DNA of 64,000 nt. It comes from Odobenus rosmarus divergens (taxonomy: Eukaryota; Chordata; Mammalia; Carnivora; Odobenidae). The number at the start of each line of letters is the position of its first letter. Positions within the stretch are counted from its first letter, which is position 1. The notes under the pieces are model-generated. The model made no database searches and had not been told where the DNA came from. It saw only the letters and a list, made by a program, of their open reading frames with translations. This document shows positions 22,931 to 34,532 of the stretch, piece by piece. The stretch is from assembly GCF_000321225.1 (NCBI RefSeq), contig NW_004450465.1, positions 95,561 through 159,560 of the forward strand, written 5' to 3'. A program made the position numbers and the translations under genes.

Positions 22931-24711
22931 AACAATATTTACAGTCAATAGTTGTCCCTTTTACAATTAGTCACCCTTACTTGTTTCTACTTACTTATTT
23001 GCTTTCAGAGAGCGAAGTGTGAGATAATTACCCATCACCTCATACGGCACTCCTCCTGTTGAAGGAATCCCATCCCCAATCCTATTTCCTTGAGGAAATA
23101 TCTATTAAATCTATACTTACAGCCACTCTTTTCACCTCCTTTGACTTGTGAGGTTGGGAGACGTTGTATGTGGAGCGCAATCTCTTCTCTATTTTGGAAT
23201 GACTGGCCAACAGCAAGCAAAGCACACTTCTTTCAGCCCATTTTATAAGAGGTCTGCCCCTATGGTGAGGTCTAGGACTATTTGGGTAATTATTCCAATT
23301 TGAGGGACTATGAACAAGTTTTCAGGAAGTCTATTTGGCTCTTAATCCAAGTCATATTCTCCAAACCAACTCTACCAAACATAGTAGTGATATTTTAATG
23401 TCCATCAGTTGAAATTTTATGTGCAAATATCTCAGATGGGGAGAGGAGTGCAATTAAACCCCAAACTCCAGCTGACTCCCCCACTGGTGATGACTTCTTT
23501 TCCTATTTATAAGAGCCCACTCTCGCTTTGCACTCAACTCATCCCCTGACCCCCTTCACCAATGCATCCTCAGAGCCTGTGTGGCAGAGTCTACTTAAGT
23601 ATTTACTTGCGATCATTGTATAGAAATTTAGGGCCGAGGGATGTAGACAGAATCAGGAAGCATTATCCTCCCTAATCCACTGTACTTGCTTCTACCTATA
23701 ACCTGGAGGGCAGGCAACCAACCCTAGCAGGCAACTCCTTCTCTGTTAAGGTGAGGAAGGTCTCTGTGAGGACAGTTAGTCATTACCACCCACTTACCTG
23801 TCATTCTAAGATTTAGATTGAGAAATGTTTGCCCTGCATAAACAAGATTATTGGCACACTAACCATAATGAAGAATGTATTTTCTTACTATTTTACTTCA
23901 CTTTTATTGGGGAGGGCAAAACGTGGCTTCATAATGATTTGTCTTGCATAACAAAAATAATATCACTGAAAAATATTAAACAGGTATATTAAATTACTTT
24001 TCCATAGACCAAGTTTCCCTGTAGCTTCCCACAGACTGTGGATATCATGCAGAACAAAGAAGTGAATGGTAACTTCAAATTTAAAAACATATTTTTGAGT
24101 CTGTAATGACATTATGGTCCTGAAAGCTTTTCTTTTGAAATATAGACTTTTTCTCTATATTACAAAAGCTTTCCTTTACATATTAAGAGTAAGTCTTATT
24201 AAAAGTAAGCCTGAGCTTAGAGGTTTACCATAGTTATGGAAGATGGTAAATATTCAGTTTCATATTTGTTGTATTTGTTATCATTTATTTTAATAATAAA
24301 ATAGAAAAAAAATCTTTGCTTTTATTTAACATGATAGCACGCTTTTTTTCCCATTTTTATAGTACCATTTTCTCATCTCCATCCTCTCAACACATATTTA
24401 CATTCAAATAAGCAGGTCAATATCCTAGTGTGTATTACTTCACTCATTTGTCTATTTTCATATAATCATAATAACAATATTTAGGATGTTTCATTGATGT
24501 TTGTTTTTATAAGTCAACCTATATATCTTTGACCAGTTTTCTTACTTAATAATACATTAAAGATCTGGCTAATTGAACACAATAATTAAAAAAATAAAAC
24601 ATGGACCAGAAAAAAAAAAAGATCTTTTTCCAGAAAGTATACACCTAACTGCCCACCCAGTCCCTCACACACATGCACACACAGTTTTCCCTGTTATTAA
24701 CATCTCACATT
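22931..24711. other. No recognised feature
   Basis: Mixed composition to about 23800, then AT-rich. The part 23440-23800 is more GC-rich and might be an old LTR, but no family could be named. An imperfect inverted repeat lies at 24122-24173. Confidence 0.4.
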
Positions 24712-24810
24712 GATGGCTACTAATGTAAACTATGGACTTTAGTTAATAAAAATGTACCAATATCGGCTCATCAGTTGTAACAAATGTGCCACACTAATGC
24801 ATCATTTTTA
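24712..24810 (+). mobile_element. Old L1 3' UTR fragment, sense
   Basis: It has the motif pair 'AATGTAAACTATGGACTTTA' and 'CTCATCAGTTGTAACAAATG', typical of old L1M 3' UTRs. Confidence 0.5.
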
Positions 24811-24814
24811 ATTA

Positions 24815-25060
24815 ACTACATGACATTATATTGTGTGGGTTTATCTCTCCATTCCTTAACTGATAAGGAAACTGGCTATAGCTTTTTACTGCTATAACAG
24901 TGCTGCAATAAACATCCTTCAACATTTAGCTTATGCATTAGAAGCATTATTTCTATGAGATGAGTTTTCATATGAAATTATCAGGTGAAAGTGTATGCAT
25001 ATTTTACCATTTGCTGCCACTTGTGTAATCATCCCCTTTTTCCATCAGGTTTTACAAATG
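24815..25060 (-). mobile_element. Old L1 ORF2-end fragment, antisense
   Basis: The plus strand shows reversed L1M text ('TAACAGTGCTGCAATAAACA', 'GGTGAAAGTGTATGCATATT'). It abuts the oppositely oriented fragment at 24712-24810. Confidence 0.5.
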
Positions 25061-26041
25061 CAAATCACATCTTCTTTTAGAGTCTTGGTACATAGAAGAC
25101 TATGTATTCAAGTCATTTGAAACTCATTTAAAATGCTTGGATTTTCATGAACCGTTGGATGACACTTTTGGCTGATATTACTGTAAGTACTATTAAGTAT
25201 TGTATTCTCAAGGGAAGAAAATGATTAACAGACTGATATATAAAAATCTGTACTCACATACTCTTATTTCATGTTGCAACTTTTTTCCACAAGTATAGTT
25301 CCCTTGGGTTGTTTATTCTTTGGAGGATTATTCCATATGTTCTCTACCAAATGAACTAGACAGCTAGTCCAATCCAACATTCAAGCTCAGTCCTGCATTT
25401 TATATTGTGTGCCCTTTATACTCATAACACTTCTCATGGATCTGGAATTATTTTATAAGGAAATACTGTAAGATCATCTAGTTACTAGGAAATAAAATTC
25501 CATACACCATGGACACATATAGTCAACATTGTGCCCATAATAGTAGTAATTTGCTGGTTTCTTGCCTATAAATTTGTTGACAAAGAACACAGGTATGTAT
25601 GGAATGGAGAAGCAGTGGAGTTAAATCATGATTTCTGAATGTGTATCTTTGTGGGCAAGGAAATCTAGATATGAGCCATTTTAAAACCAGATTTTAGATG
25701 AAGAAACTCAGTTTCAGAGAGGCAAAGGGAATTCCTTCAGATCACCCAGTCGGTTACTGAGAACATCAAGACTAGAACAAATGTCTTCTTAAATGGCATC
25801 TCCAGCCTTTTTCTCACTATGCACTGATATTTATCTATCTGATATTTAGGATTGGTTCTGTGTGAACTCAGCTCTCCCACTTCCCTCCTCAGTTTATTCA
25901 CTTGGAAAAATAAACAAAATTTCTGCCTTTCCTCACCCTTGCTGTATTAATTATTTACTATGACTACTATGTTATAACTACTTTCAAATTATAAGAGCGA
26001 ATTTTTGTATCACTTACCATGAGCCTGGCATCATGGTTGAT
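25061..26041. other. Mostly unrecognised, with one MIR
   Basis: AT-rich DNA around the MIR fragment at 25690-25800. No gene or other repeat was recognised. Confidence 0.4.
25690..25800 (-). mobile_element. MIR fragment, antisense
   Basis: The reversed MIR core 'GATGAAGAAACTCAGTTTCA', 'GAGAGGCAAAGGGAATTC' and a degenerate 'CACCCAGTCGGTTACTGAGA' are in the expected order. Confidence 0.55.
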
Positions 26042-26575
26042 TTCTTTTTTTTTTTTTAGTGATAATAGTTTTTTAAAATTTTAAATTGTGGCAAAACAGA
26101 CACTTTTTATTTTGCAAAACTATCATATCCACTAAACAACTTCCCATTCCTCACTCCCATCAGCCCCTGGTAACCACTGGTTCTACTTTCTGTCTCCGTG
26201 ATTTTGATTACTCTAAATATCTCATGTAAGGAGAATCACATATTTATCTTTTTGTGACAAGATTATTTCACTTATCATAATGTCCTCAAGGTTAGTCCAC
26301 ATTGTAATACGTGTCCATTTTCTTCCTTGTTTAGGCTAAGTGATATTCCTTTGTAAATAATATACCACATTTTGTTTATCCATTCATCCACTGACGGGCC
26401 ATTTGGCTCCTTCCACTTTTTGGCTACTGCAAATAATGCTGCTGTGAATATGGGTGTGTAAGTATCTCTTCTAGATCTTGATTTTAGTTCTTTTGTGTAT
26501 ACATGCATAAATGGAATTGTTGGATCATTTGGCAGTTGTATTTTAAATCTTTTGAGGAACCACCAAGGGCTAAAA
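26042..26575 (-). mobile_element. L1M 3' end, antisense
   Basis: A T-run at 26046-26058 (its poly(A)) is followed by the reversed 3' UTR ('CCCCTGGTAACCACTGGTTC', 'TACTTTCTGTCTCCGTG') and the reversed ORF2 end ('TTTGTTTATCCATTCATCCA', 'AATAATGCTGCTGTGAATAT'). It is 5'-truncated near 26575. Confidence 0.88.
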
Positions 26576-27362
26576 TCTGAGAATTTTAATCTCTCTTTCT
26601 TTCTCTCTGACCCCAGTAGACATGAATAGTTATAGGAATAAATCTTTGGGCAAAAATCACAAGAAAATATTTATACAAGCAGTGAATTTATAAATAGAAA
26701 ATTGATAGCAACAAAAATTTTGTAAAAGTATCAACAGTTTTGTCCCTTGAAGACTTTGTTGCCAATAAAATCACTAGCTGAGTAGATTGAGTGGGAGCCC
26801 CTGTTGCAAATCCAATCTTAGGAAATGATGGGCAGGTTGACAACTCTACACCATAAAGACACCAATGTTGATAAGTTTAATTTTTTAAATAATCTGGTTT
26901 TCCTGTTATCTAAATAATTCTGGGAAACAAGATTTGTGTATTGTTTCCCTTTGAACATCTATATTATGAACACCTGAACAAAAATGATAAAATTTTAAGT
27001 TTTCTGGGGAGATAGTTTGGTTTGAATTGTCACTAAGAATATTCCCTGGAGACAAGTCCCACCAGTTTTCGAGGGGCAGGTCTGTAGGCAGTAAGCACAG
27101 AAAGGGAATGGCTATGGTGAGTGAGGATGGGGCCAGTATGTGAACCTGCTTGTCTTCCTGTCTGTTCAGTACCAACAATCTTAAGTGGAACACTGTCTAA
27201 GGCTGGGGTGAGTGATGTGGGACCCAGGGAAATCTGAGTCCAGCTGGAGCCCCTTAGTCCCGTTTTTCTCACAAAGCTGTATTTAGAAATCTGGGCCCTT
27301 TGTGCCTGGACAGAACTTTGTAAGTGATTCTGATGCATATCATCTGGATAACTTTGGGAAAG
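26576..27362. other. Holds the first copy of an unnamed diverged repeat
   Basis: The part 26893-27003 is related to 28194-28305 (see findings). Frames of 95 and 101 codons on the minus strand (26906-27338) have no recognisable domains and overlap each other. Confidence 0.4.
26893..27003 (+). repeat. Unnamed interspersed repeat, copy 1
   Basis: It shares the order 'CTGGTTTTCCTGTTATCT', 'GAACATCTATATTATGAA' and 'CACCTGAACA..ATAAAATTTTAAGT' with copy 2 at 28194-28305. The AATAAAATTTT-like end would suit an LTR polyadenylation region, but the family was not identified. Confidence 0.6.
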
Positions 27363-27373
27363 CTAATTAACTT

Positions 27374-27563
27374 TTTTTTTTTAAGATTTTTTTTAATTTA
27401 TTTGCCAGAGAGAGAGAGCACAAGCAGGGAGAGTGGCAGGCAGAGGGAGAAGCAGGCTTCCCTCTGATTGAGGAGCCCTATGCATGACTCAGTCCCATGA
27501 CCCTGGGATCATGACCTGAGCCAAAGGCAGACACTTAACCTACTGAGCCACCCAGACGTCCCA
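27374..27563 (-). mobile_element. Can-SINE, minus strand
   Basis: It shows the reversed tail (TTTAAGATTTTTTTTAATTT), a GAGAGAG tract and the reversed head ending CCACCCAGACGTCCCA. Flanked by the perfect 11-bp target-site duplication CTAATTAACTT (27363-27373 and 27564-27574). Confidence 0.94.
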
Positions 27564-28146
27564 CTAATTAACTTCGTTTTGCCGCAGTTTTCTTTTGGAA
27601 AAATAGAGATAACCATACTGTAAACCTGATGAGGGTTTTGTAAAGATTTTAAAAGATAATACATGTAAATGCACATACATGGAACTCAGTAGATGTTTAT
27701 CTATTGTAAAAAGTAGTAGTAGTATATAGCTCATAGATTCTTCTGGGAAAAGAGAGTATAGATTTTGAACATGCTGACCCACAGCTAACCACTGCTAATG
27801 ACATTATGACTTCCTCATTTCTACTGTCAACTCCCCAAAAGACCACCAGAAAAAACTGGTAATCAAATGAACTTAAGTTAATCAGACTCAACTACAGATA
27901 AACAACCAGAGAAAATAACAGCTGGATAGAGTTTGAACTGTGTCTTAGAATGGAAGGTTTAAGGGAGAATTTTATAGGGTTTGAAGGTTTGGGCTCCAGT
28001 GATATAAGGCAGATCTTTCAGGTGAGGAATGAATTGGGATTGAGTAAAGTCTGTGACTAGAAATTCATGCTGAAAAATTAGCTAAAGGATTTTGGATTAT
28101 GCCAGTCCTTTTTCTTGTATATGTTCCATAATTACCATGATATCTG

Positions 28147-28169
28147 AATAATAATAATAATAATAATAA
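28147..28169. repeat. (TAA)n microsatellite
   Basis: About seven to eight uninterrupted ATA/TAA units. Confidence 0.9.
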
Positions 28170-28193
28170 GCACATAATGAAGAAAATTAAAAA

Positions 28194-28305
28194 ATGTGGT
28201 TTTCCTGTTCATTACCTGAACAAGTCAGGGTAACAAACTTGCATGTTGTATCCCCCTGAATACCTATCTTATGAAAACCTGAACAGATAATAAAATTTTA
28301 AGTGT
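28194..28305 (+). repeat. Unnamed interspersed repeat, copy 2
   Basis: Related to 26893-27003 in the same orientation: 'GTGGTTTTCCTGTTCATT', 'GAATACCTATCTTATGAAAA', 'CCTGAACAGATAATAAAATT'. By eye the two agree at roughly three quarters of positions. Confidence 0.6.
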
Positions 28306-28604
28306 TTTCTACTTTGAATTAATCAAAGATACTAAGAAATAGAAGATACTAAGGAATTAAGTACTGGGACCAAATGAGGATAAAGATTACTAATCTCATT
28401 GTTCTATATATCTATATATCTATATTTTTTTTTGCCATGTACCAGGTGATGGATTCCATGATGAGGGAATAAGAATTAAATGTGACTTTGGTAGTGACCT
28501 TTGACTCCATTGTAGGAGAAATTGAATACATTGTTAAAACCTTCCACTGAAATGTGTTTCTTACTATAAAGATATTGTCATGTATAATACAAAATATACA
28601 AGAA

Positions 28605-28800
28605 GGGGCACCAGAGTGACTCAGTTAGTTAAGCGTCTGCCTTCGGCTCAGGTCATGATCCCAGGGTCCTGGGATCAAATCCTGCATCAGTCTCCCTGCT
28701 CGGCAGGGAGCCTGCTTCTCCCTCTCCCTCTCCCTCTGCCCCTCCTCCCTGCTTGTGTGCTCTCTCTCTCTCTCAAATAAATAAATAAAATAAAAAATAC
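28605..28800 (+). mobile_element. Can-SINE, plus strand
   Basis: Head GGGGCACCAGAGTGACTCAG, B-box region near 'GGGATCAAATCCTGC', a (CCCTCT)n-like tract, CT run and AAATAAATAAATAAAATAAA tail. A likely target-site duplication is AATATACAAGAA (28593-28604) against AATATATAAGAA (28813-28824). Confidence 0.93.
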
Positions 28801-28824
28801 AAAAAGTATTATAATATATAAGAA

Positions 28825-29524
28825 ATATGACAATGAATTAAGAACAGAAAGTCTTAATCTCTTAAGTGTTTTGTACGAACACAGAAGGTTAGACTTCCAA
28901 CTGGAAATGTGAAAGATTAGATTGCATGGCTCTCTATTTCTGCTGATTTATTTTATTAGGCTTTATTTCACTATGCAATAGTATATGAACTAAATGTCTC
29001 TTTTAATTTTTTAATAGTTATGCTCTTCTTGAGATATGTTGTACCCTTTCTTGGATTGCCTTGTTCGCATTCCATTCCACAGACTTGCACATGAGTCCCT
29101 GTTGAGAATATGTGTGCTTCTCCAACACCTGGATTATCTTCTTGGAATTGATTATAATTCAAACCTCATAAGAATTAATTTCTACAGCTGATCCTGTCAT
29201 GTATGGAGTATGTCATTGCTCAGTATTTTAATGTTTGTTATTGAACTTTGAGATAACTATTTGAAGTGAAAATGTTGATCTCTTTTATCAGAATCCTTCC
29301 CAAATATTTGATAATCATCACCAAAAAGTCTGGTAACCAAAAGAATGTATAACTTGAAATACACACTGAATACCTGACAGGTATGAAGAATCTTGCCTTT
29401 ACTTAGGGAAATGCTCAGTCAGGAAGGAAATGAAGGAGCCCTTAAATTAAGCCAGCTGTAGGCAAAGCATTGTCCATATGAATGAATATAATAGCAAATA
29501 CATTTTTTTCTGGACAACAGTGAG
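28825..29524. other. No recognised feature
   Basis: AT-rich sequence with a 63-codon chance frame on the minus strand. Confidence 0.4.
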
Positions 29525-29690
29525 CCAAAAATGTGCCAGGTACTTTCATAAATATTATTATTTTATCATTTTAAAATGTGAGTAAATAGCTTCATAAAGG
29601 TGAAATAACTTGCCCAAGATTACACCATTATTATATGATACAACAAAACTTCAGTTATATTCTAATCCCTCAAAGCCATTTTGTTCCCTA
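29525..29690 (-). mobile_element. MIR fragment, antisense
   Basis: The reversed MIR order is visible: 'ATGTGCCAGGTACTTTCATA', 'ATTATTATTTTATCATTTTA', 'AATAACTTGCCCAAGATTAC'. Confidence 0.65.
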
Positions 29691-30101
29691 CTATGTCATA
29701 CTCCATTGTTTCTAAACCCTATTCTGTGACTTCTAAAACATGCTCTAAGGGCAAAGGATGTATCCCATGATGCAGATATAAGCCATTCAGGTAAGACAGC
29801 CAGCTAGAACTGATTTAGAGTCTACCCAAGAGGGCTTCCTGAAGGAATGTGATCTCAGCAGTAAACAAACACATTAACACATAAACACAAAACTAGGGAT
29901 TCTGCTAGATGCAGAGATGTATTTGCTTCTCTCAAGGATGGACCTGTGAATACCAGATTCCCAGTAATGGGGCTGAGGCTGGGTGGTCCTCAAAGACCTC
30001 ATGGAAACTTTCCAAAAGAGAAAATCAATTCTAAACACCTACCAAACCCAGAGAACACCAGTGCTAGGTAACTTACAAAACACAAAGAAGATTTTTCCCT
30101 T

Positions 30102-30582
30102 TGTGGCAGGGAGAATCGTGCCCCATCTCCCCCAGAGATGTCCCTGTCCTGACCCCCCAAACCTGTGAAATGTTACCCTACATGGCAAAAGGGACTTTGC
30201 TGATGGGACCAAGTTAAGGATCTTGAGATAGAAAGATTATCCTAGATTATCCAAATGGGCCCAGAATAATCACAAGGGTCCTTATAAGGGGGAGGCCAGA
30301 GGGTCACAGGCAGGAGAAGATGGGAGCAATGGAAGCCGAGGTTGGGATGCCGCACTTTGAAGATGGAGGAGGGGCTGTGAGCCAGTAAAGGGAGGTGACC
30401 ACCAGAAGCTGGAGATGACAAGGAAACACATCTTCCCCTGAAACCTCCGGAAGGAACACAGCCCTGACAACGCCCTGATTTTAGACTTCTGAACTCTAAA
30501 ACTTTAAGAAAACAAATTTGTGAAATATGTGTTGTTTTAACTAGCTTTTGTAGCCTTTTGTTACAGCAGCAGTAGGAACCTA
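30102..30582 (+). mobile_element. MLT1-type (MaLR) LTR, sense
   Basis: It starts TGTGGCAGGG and follows the MaLR LTR text: 'CATGGCAAAAGGGACTTTGC', 'TTAAGGATCTTGAGATAG', 'GATTATCCAAATGGGCCCA', 'TCACAAGGGTCCTTATAAG', 'AAGATGGAGGAGGGGC', ending 'GTTACAGCAGCAGTAGGAAC'. It is nearly full length at about 480 bp, with no internal region attached. Confidence 0.88.
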
Positions 30583-32869
30583 GTTTTGCTTTCCTTGCCT
30601 CTCCTTCTTCGATTCTGGAGGGTCCAGTGGGGAAATTTAGTGGAGGAGGGGGAGGGGGAGGAATGTAGTTCTAGCGTGGGAATAAAGGCAGAACAATAGA
30701 GATGAAGTAGTCCATGGCCCCTTCTTCCAACTGCGGGGGTCCAACCCAAACCAGTGCCAGGCTGACCTGGATAGGTTAGCTGCCAAACTGATTGAGGACT
30801 GACTGACCAAAGGATATTTTGTTAGCTAGGAGTTGTAAAGTTTGTCCCTGACTTCACCCAAGGCTCAGGGATGGGCAAGATCATATGAGAAATGGAGAAA
30901 AGACTTTTCTAATTATATCCTATGAGTCCCACTTTTCTAAAATTATAGCAGCACATTGGAACAAGGCTCTCTTTGAATTAGGTGACTGCTTTGTTGCCCC
31001 TTCATTCTCTAGGGTTTAGATTTCCTCCAAACACTTCTGTTTTCCTGATTCCTACTAAATGTCTCTGCAACTGCATCCTTTCTCCACTTCACTGTTCCAG
31101 TGAGATTCTCAGTGCTGATATTCTCAGATTCCCCACATTTAGTCCTACCTACCTTGTGTGTTATCAGCCTTTGAAAACTCCTCTTGTTTATTAAGATAAT
31201 AATAGCCTTATGGTGATTGTTGAAGCATAATTTTCAAAATGTTAGAAACATAATTGTCATACACAGAGATAGTGAGCATACACAACAATTTTGTTTGACT
31301 CATTAATGAGGGAACCAGTAGAATAAAAAATAGAAATTGTATATGGGCAGTGAAGAATGGTGCTGAGATCAGACCCCTGAATTCAAGGCAGATTAGATTA
31401 TGTTCTATGGAACAATAAAACTGTGACTGTGGAAGTCATCAACTCTGACAGTAGAAAACTAAATTGTTGTACCTTATCAGTTTTCTACAACTCAAATTCT
31501 ATATTTCAGAGCTATACAATGCCTGAGTCCTAGTCAGTTTTGATTACCACAGTGAAAGTTCCATTTTCCAAGGGAGTCAGGTGTGTTGGATAATACTTTG
31601 GCCTCATGTTAAAATGTTACACAATCATCTTGCTTATTTATTTCCAAGCTGAGAATAAGTCTCTGTAACATCCTTAACAAATATTGAAGTATATAAAAAA
31701 TTAAAATTACTAAATAAATACTGACATGAAGGGGAGCAAATTTTGCCACATAAGTGACCTTCTAGTTTAAAAAAAAAAGTTTTTATTTATTTAATCCCTG
31801 TGCTGGATTGAGCTACATCTGTTTGGTTAAGCTGGGATTTATATTTTTCTGAATATCCTTCTCTGTGCGGTCCTAGATGTGACTTGGAAGGGTAAAGGTA
31901 ATTAGTGGCTGCGATTTGTTGAAGGACTCTGGGATAAGTAATAGTGATGCTCATGTGCAGAGGTGCCTAGCAGATCCCAGGTTGTCCCTCCTCCTCCCTG
32001 CTCTCTGATCAGCTTGCCTTCCCAACCAAGCACCGGGCTGCACACCACTGTTCCAGGCCCACAAACAGATGCTTGGCAATGACCACACAGGGGTTGAGAG
32101 CTTCTTGTAGACATCTCCATGGCATCCCCCTCTGCACCTATTGTGTAGCCTGGGTATGCTTAGCTTCTCTATTAACCTTCAAGGTCTGACTTCACCAATC
32201 TTGCCCGTGATTTTGACAGATGAACTTAGTGACTCTGTGCCTGATCCCTACTCTCTGCTCCAGATCTTCCCTTCCCGAGCTCCTCCCCCATTTCTGTAAG
32301 ATCCAATGTCTATAATAAATCTCTTATTTCCCAAATACTCAGAGTGGCTCTGCTTTCCTGGCTTAACCCTGACAAATTCATTCCTATTGTTTTGGAGCTA
32401 TGATCTCTAATTTCAACCCTCTCGGATGAGACATTTCCAAACACATTCTGACACAGAATTTCTCCACTAAATTTATGATGATAATAATGATACTACTAAC
32501 AATAATAATGAAAAAGCTAACACTAATACTTGTGAGGGACTAACATTATTATAAATGATTTACTACTAAATGCTTCATTGCTTCTCATCCTCTTTAAGAC
32601 TGCTTCCTATGTCTTTGAAAAAAAATATCATGTTTTAGAATGTGAAAATTATTCTTCTTATTCCTGAGGTCATATTGGTATGAAAGGATCACAGGGAAAT
32701 CTAGGAGTGTAGTTAGAAGTGTGGTGTGGGTAGCTAGGCTAGCCTGGAGCCTGTTTAATTTATGTGGCAGAGCCGTTCTTAGTTAACTATCATTATTGGA
32801 TCTCTAAGATGTAAAGAACCATTGCTAAAAATGTCCCAAAATGCTGTATATTGCAGTAACAGGACTTGT
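30583..32869. other. No firmly recognised feature
   Basis: It contains a G-rich tract (30642-30661). The part 31800-32390 has old-LTR character (CT-rich, with AATAAAT at 32313-32319) but could not be assigned to a family. Confidence 0.35.
30642..30661 (+). repeat. G-rich tract with G-quadruplex potential
   Basis: Five G-tracts (GG, GG, GGGGG, GGGGG, GG) separated by single A bases within 20 bases. Only two tracts have three or more Gs, so a stable intramolecular quadruplex is uncertain. Confidence 0.5.
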
Positions 32870-33075
32870 TGTGAATTTGTCACATCAGATACTTTGCAAA
32901 GGTGTTTACATACATTATCTTATATAATAATCCTGCCCATGACTCCAAAAAGTAGGAATTATCAGCCTCTTTATATAGGTGGAAAACTGAGCTTGAGAAA
33001 AGTAACTTGCCCAAGGTCACACATACATGGAATCGAGACTTCCAGTTGTCTTCTTATATCCATTCTCTCCTGATG
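32870..33075 (-). mobile_element. MIR, antisense
   Basis: Nearly complete reversed MIR: 'TTTACATACATTATCTTATA', 'AATAATCCTGCCCATGAC', 'GAAAACTGAGCTTGAGAAAA', 'GTAACTTGCCCAAGGTCACA', then a degenerate end. Confidence 0.8.
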
Positions 33076-33422
33076 CTAAACCCCAAGTCTTAGATGAGGA
33101 GATATTCACAATAACAGTGACTACGTTCCTATCCTTCCTTGCAAGTAGGTACCTCCATTTGGCTATATTGTGACCACTGATGTAAAAGTAGAAGTGGAGG
33201 AAAGTTGCCCTATAGGGAAAGACTATAGTCTTTCTTGCCTTCTTTCCTGAGTGCTGTAATGCAGATGTAATGGTTGGATCTTCAGCAGCCAGTTTGGCTC
33301 TCAAGATGACATTGGAAACGGCATTCTAATGCAATATGCCATAAGACTCTTGAGTCCTTGATACTGGAACACCTTAGACACCTGCCTCTGAGCTTTTACC
33401 TGAATGAAAAAATAATTTTCCA

Positions 33423-33610
33423 GGGCGCCTGGGTGGCTCAGTTGGTTAAGCAACTGCCTTCGGCTCAGGTCATGATCCTGGAGTCCCGGGATCGAGTCCC
33501 ACATCGGGGTCCCTGCTCAGCGGGGAGTCTGCTTCTCCCTCTGACCCTCCCCCCTCTCATGTGCTCTCTCTCTCTCATTCTGTCTCAAATAAATAAATAA
33601 AAAAAATAAT
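33423..33610 (+). mobile_element. Can-SINE, plus strand
   Basis: Well preserved: head GGGCGCCTGGGTGGCTCAG, B-box region 'GGGATCGAGTCCCAC', CT tract and AAATAAATAAATAAAAAAAA tail. The 12-bp target-site duplication AATAATTTTCCA is perfect (33411-33422 and 33611-33622). Confidence 0.95.
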
Positions 33611-33622
33611 AATAATTTTCCA

Positions 33623-34244
33623 TTCTATTTAAGCCACTGTTATTGGGGTTTTCTATAACTTGCAACCGAACCTAATCTCAGTTAATGCAATGATATGAAC
33701 TTTCTATGTACACACACACAAAATAAAACCGAAGAAGTCCACTACCAGTACCACCATTCATCCTCACAACTCTTTTCCCCTGGTGGTAGGTTGGAAATTA
33801 GAAATACTTCTTTGTTGTTATAGATTTCCAGCCTTGAGTCAGAGAACTTACATTTATCAGGAGTCCCTGAAAATGCCAATTTTATACCAACATGATCTCT
33901 TATCAGAGTACTAAGAATGGAGAGCTATTGCTAAACTGTAACTGATTTTTTTTTCTGTAATAGCACATTGGTGGGAAAATGCATGACTCGGGATCATGAA
34001 ATGAAAATGACTTCAATCCTAAATGACATTCAGTTGTAAAATTGGACTGGATTGCTTTTTACAAATTTTAAAAGCATAGCCTTGATTCACTTCAAAATAT
34101 GACTGCTTGGGAGTTTTTTTCTGTGCCTTTATACCTAGGAAAGAGCTGAACCGGCTTGCCTTTGGTTTGCTAACAGGAGTATATAAGTTATATCATAAGA
34201 TCATTTTTTCTTAGAGTAATGAAAACCAGACTTCCAGTTTAAGA
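33623..34244. other. No recognised feature
   Basis: AT-rich unique-looking sequence. Confidence 0.4.
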
Positions 34245-34532
34245 TAAGTACCGGGGATGTAAAGTACAACATGATGACTAGAGTTAACACTGCTGTACGA
34301 AATACAGGAAGGTTGTTAAGAGAGTAGATCCCAAGAGTTCTCAACACAGGGAGAAAATTTTTATTTTTGCTTTTTTCTTTTCCTTATATCATATCTGTAT
34401 GAGAGGTGGGATATTAGCTGAACCTAGGGCGACAATCATTTCACAGTTTATGTAAATCAAATAATCATGCCATTAGGTTTTAAATTATACAGTGATGTAT
34501 GTTAACTATTTTTCAATAAAACTGGGAAAAAA
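34245..34532 (+). mobile_element. L1M 3' UTR end, sense
   Basis: It matches the old L1 3' end: 'ATGTAAAGTACAACATGATG', 'AAGAGAGTAGATCCCAAGAG', 'GACAATCATTTCACAGTTTA', ending in 'TTCAATAAAACTGGGAAAAA'. It is 5'-truncated. Confidence 0.75.

Noticed and set aside
28580..33600. Frames at 28580-28780 and 33358-33600 with a shared VTQLVKRLPSAQVMIPGS/VAQLVKQLPSAQVMILES-like peptide
   Set aside because: The similarity exists because both are Can-SINEs read in the same frame (also 56173-56373 on the minus strand). It is not a gene family.
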